Origin: an uncultured Flavobacteriia bacterium
GTDB lineage: Bacteria > Bacteroidota > Bacteroidia > Flavobacteriales > Flavobacteriaceae
Length of the DNA: 15,200 bases
Direction: 5' to 3'
NCBI GenBank assembly: GCA_946482495.1
Contig: CAMLRV010000029.1
Coordinates: forward strand, 1 to 15,200
Part shown: in pieces, positions 14,091-15,200 of the stretch
Numbering within the stretch: position 1 is the first letter of the stretch
How the letters are laid out: each line of letters opens with the position of its first letter
Program-made: the position numbers and the translations under genes
Notes under the pieces: generated by a model
What the model was told of the DNA's origin: nothing
The model's database searches: none
The model's input: the letters and a program-made list of their open reading frames with translations, nothing else

Positions 14091-15200
14091 ATTTCATCGT
14101 ATCATGCAAACTCATCACCTTTACATCTTTTGCAGGTTTTGACAATTGGATAATTCTTTTTTCATTAGGTAATAAATCGAAATAATTATCACTAAAAAAA
14201 GCTTCATTTTCTGAAGAAAGAAACACATTTTTTGCCAATTTATCTGTGGTAATCTCAATTGTTTGATCACCAATTTTCTTAATTTGAATGGTAGGTTTCT
14301 CTAAACTTAAATCTTTTGGTTTTACAAAAAAGTAATTGCTTCTAATGTTATTTAATTTCAGACTTAAAAAAGCTGCATTCAAATTGAATTTTTCAAACTC
14401 TTTCTTCTCAATTTGAAAATAAACATTACTACTATTCTCTTCAATTTTAATTTCAGAAACTTTGTCCCACAACGATTTTCCATTAAAATCGAAAAGTTGT
14501 AGTTCGAGATTTTCTTTTACTGTATTTTGTTCATCATTCACTATATAAATTTTATACAGATTTTCTTCTTCATTTATTGAAATCAAAATGTTTTCAAAAC
14601 TTCGTTTTGCTTGATATTGAAATGCTTTCCAATTTCCAAAATAATCTACCGAACTCCAAGATGTTACTGGCCAGCAATCATTTAATTGCCAAAACAATGT
14701 TCCCATGCAATAGGGTTTCGCTCTTCGGTGTGCTTCAATAGCGGTTTTCATGCCATCCGCTTGAAGCAATTGTGACACATAAATATAGTATTCAAACTTA
14801 GTAGGAATTTTATAATCACGTTCCATATACGTTTGAATGGTTTGATAGCCTGTATTGTGTTTTTGATGTGATTTTACCGCATCAGAATTTAAATTTAAGT
14901 TCTCGGAATTCGTGAATTTCGAGAAAGTTTCCAAATTTGGCATGCCTTGAAATCCGTATTCCGACATAAATCGCCCCACTTTTTTCTTATAAATTTCAAA
15001 CGGTTCCATGCCCCACCAAACGCCCCAATAATGGGAATCTCCTTGCAATAAACTTGCTTTTCTTCCCCAACCGATTGATGGTGAAGAGGGCCAATAGATA
15101 TTCTTTTCTTTTGAAACTAAACTTTCTAATGTTTGTGGAATAACTTCATGAAATAATTTTTCATAACCTTTCCAAATCGCAGTTGAATCAGTATCTGAAT
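14089..15200 (-). CDS. Beta-mannosidase-like family 2 glycoside hydrolase, C-terminal part (cut by window edge)
   Basis: The frame is open to base 15200, so the N-terminal half lies outside; 369 residues are visible. Beta-mannosidases release terminal beta-linked mannose from oligosaccharides. Visible sequence of the (beta/alpha)8 barrel: WPSSPSIGWGRKAS, GDSHYWGVWWGMEPFE, and RFMSEYGFQGMP, in which the Glu (codon 14959-14961) is expected to be the catalytic nucleophile; then GTLFWQLNDCWPVTSWSSVD, the end of the barrel, followed by two beta-sandwich domains. The acid/base Glu would lie upstream, outside the window. An in-frame TTG at 15046 is not the start because conserved sequence continues upstream of it. 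No signal peptide can be judged and no SusC/SusD or other carbohydrate gene is in view. The 3' end overlaps an intergenic palindromic repeat. Confidence 0.92.
   Translation of the reverse strand, partial: SDTDSTAIWKGYEKLFHEVIPQTLESLVSKEKNIYWPSSPSIGWGRKASLLQGDSHYWGVWWGMEPFEIYKKKVGRFMSEYGFQGMPNLETFSKFTNSENLNLNSDAVKSHQKHNTGYQTIQTYMERDYKIPTKFEYYIYVSQLLQADGMKTAIEAHRRAKPYCMGTLFWQLNDCWPVTSWSSVDYFGNWKAFQYQAKRSFENILISINEEENLYKIYIVNDEQNTVKENLELQLFDFNGKSLWDKVSEIKIEENSSNVYFQIEKKEFEKFNLNAAFLSLKLNNIRSNYFFVKPKDLSLEKPTIQIKKIGDQTIEITTDKLAKNVFLSSENEAFFSDNYFDLLPNEKRIIQLSKPAKDVKVMSLHDTMK

Noticed and set aside
15046..15048. TTG as the start of a 319-residue glycosidase
   Set aside because: The same frame continues to the window edge with conserved beta-mannosidase sequence (WPSSPSIGWGRKAS), so the gene is simply truncated by the window.
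1..15200. CRISPR array, tRNA, rRNA, insertion sequence, toxin-antitoxin or phage defence genes
   Set aside because: No regularly spaced repeats, no recognisable structural RNA, no transposase or nuclease motifs and no defence-type gene pair were found on either strand by reading.

Overview
The window looks like chromosomal DNA of a low-GC member of the Bacteroidota, most likely a Flavobacterium or close relative. Evidence: strong A+T bias; no consistent Shine-Dalgarno sites; promoter-like TAnnTTTG boxes (some with a TTG about 19-21 nt upstream) instead of sigma70-type ones; MreB, MreC and PurH sequences of flavobacterial type; and a GLPGLI-family protein beside an outer-membrane beta-barrel protein, a Bacteroidota hallmark. 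No tRNA, rRNA, insertion sequence, phage gene or CRISPR array was seen. No gene stands out in base composition by eye.

Left part (1-3000, minus strand): purine synthesis and cell shape. purH (AICAR transformylase/IMP cyclohydrolase) ends at a strong hairpin terminator. mreB follows with its own promoter-like box, and mreC starts 11 nt after mreB and runs off the window. mreBC encode the elongasome scaffold.

Middle-left (3100-6370, plus strand): an orphan MacB/FtsX-type ABC permease, then a class II glutamine-dependent asparagine synthase-like gene with a well-formed promoter and a terminator that can serve both strands.

Centre (6380-12489, minus strand): three exported proteins. The GLPGLI-family protein is followed by a 912-residue CarboxypepD_reg/plug/beta-barrel outer-membrane protein, probably one unit with a 24-bp palindrome between the genes. 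A terminator then separates a 754-residue periplasmic or surface protein that seems to hold a cysteine-free thioredoxin-like fold and a C-terminal TPR-like end.

Right part (12585-15200): divergent from the GLPGLI gene, a two-gene unit encodes an exported protein of unknown function and a deoxynucleoside kinase, closed by a terminator. Last comes the C-terminal part of a minus-strand family 2 glycoside hydrolase of beta-mannosidase type, cut by the window edge.

Most of the window is ordinary housekeeping and cell-envelope DNA. The most interesting signals are non-coding: a perfect 10-bp inverted repeat in the 95-bp divergent promoter region at 12490-12584, the palindrome inside the GLPGLI/barrel unit, and two near-identical copies (22 of 24 bases) of a palindromic element lying at gene 3' ends at 6310 and 14068. 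I found no convincing new multi-gene system.
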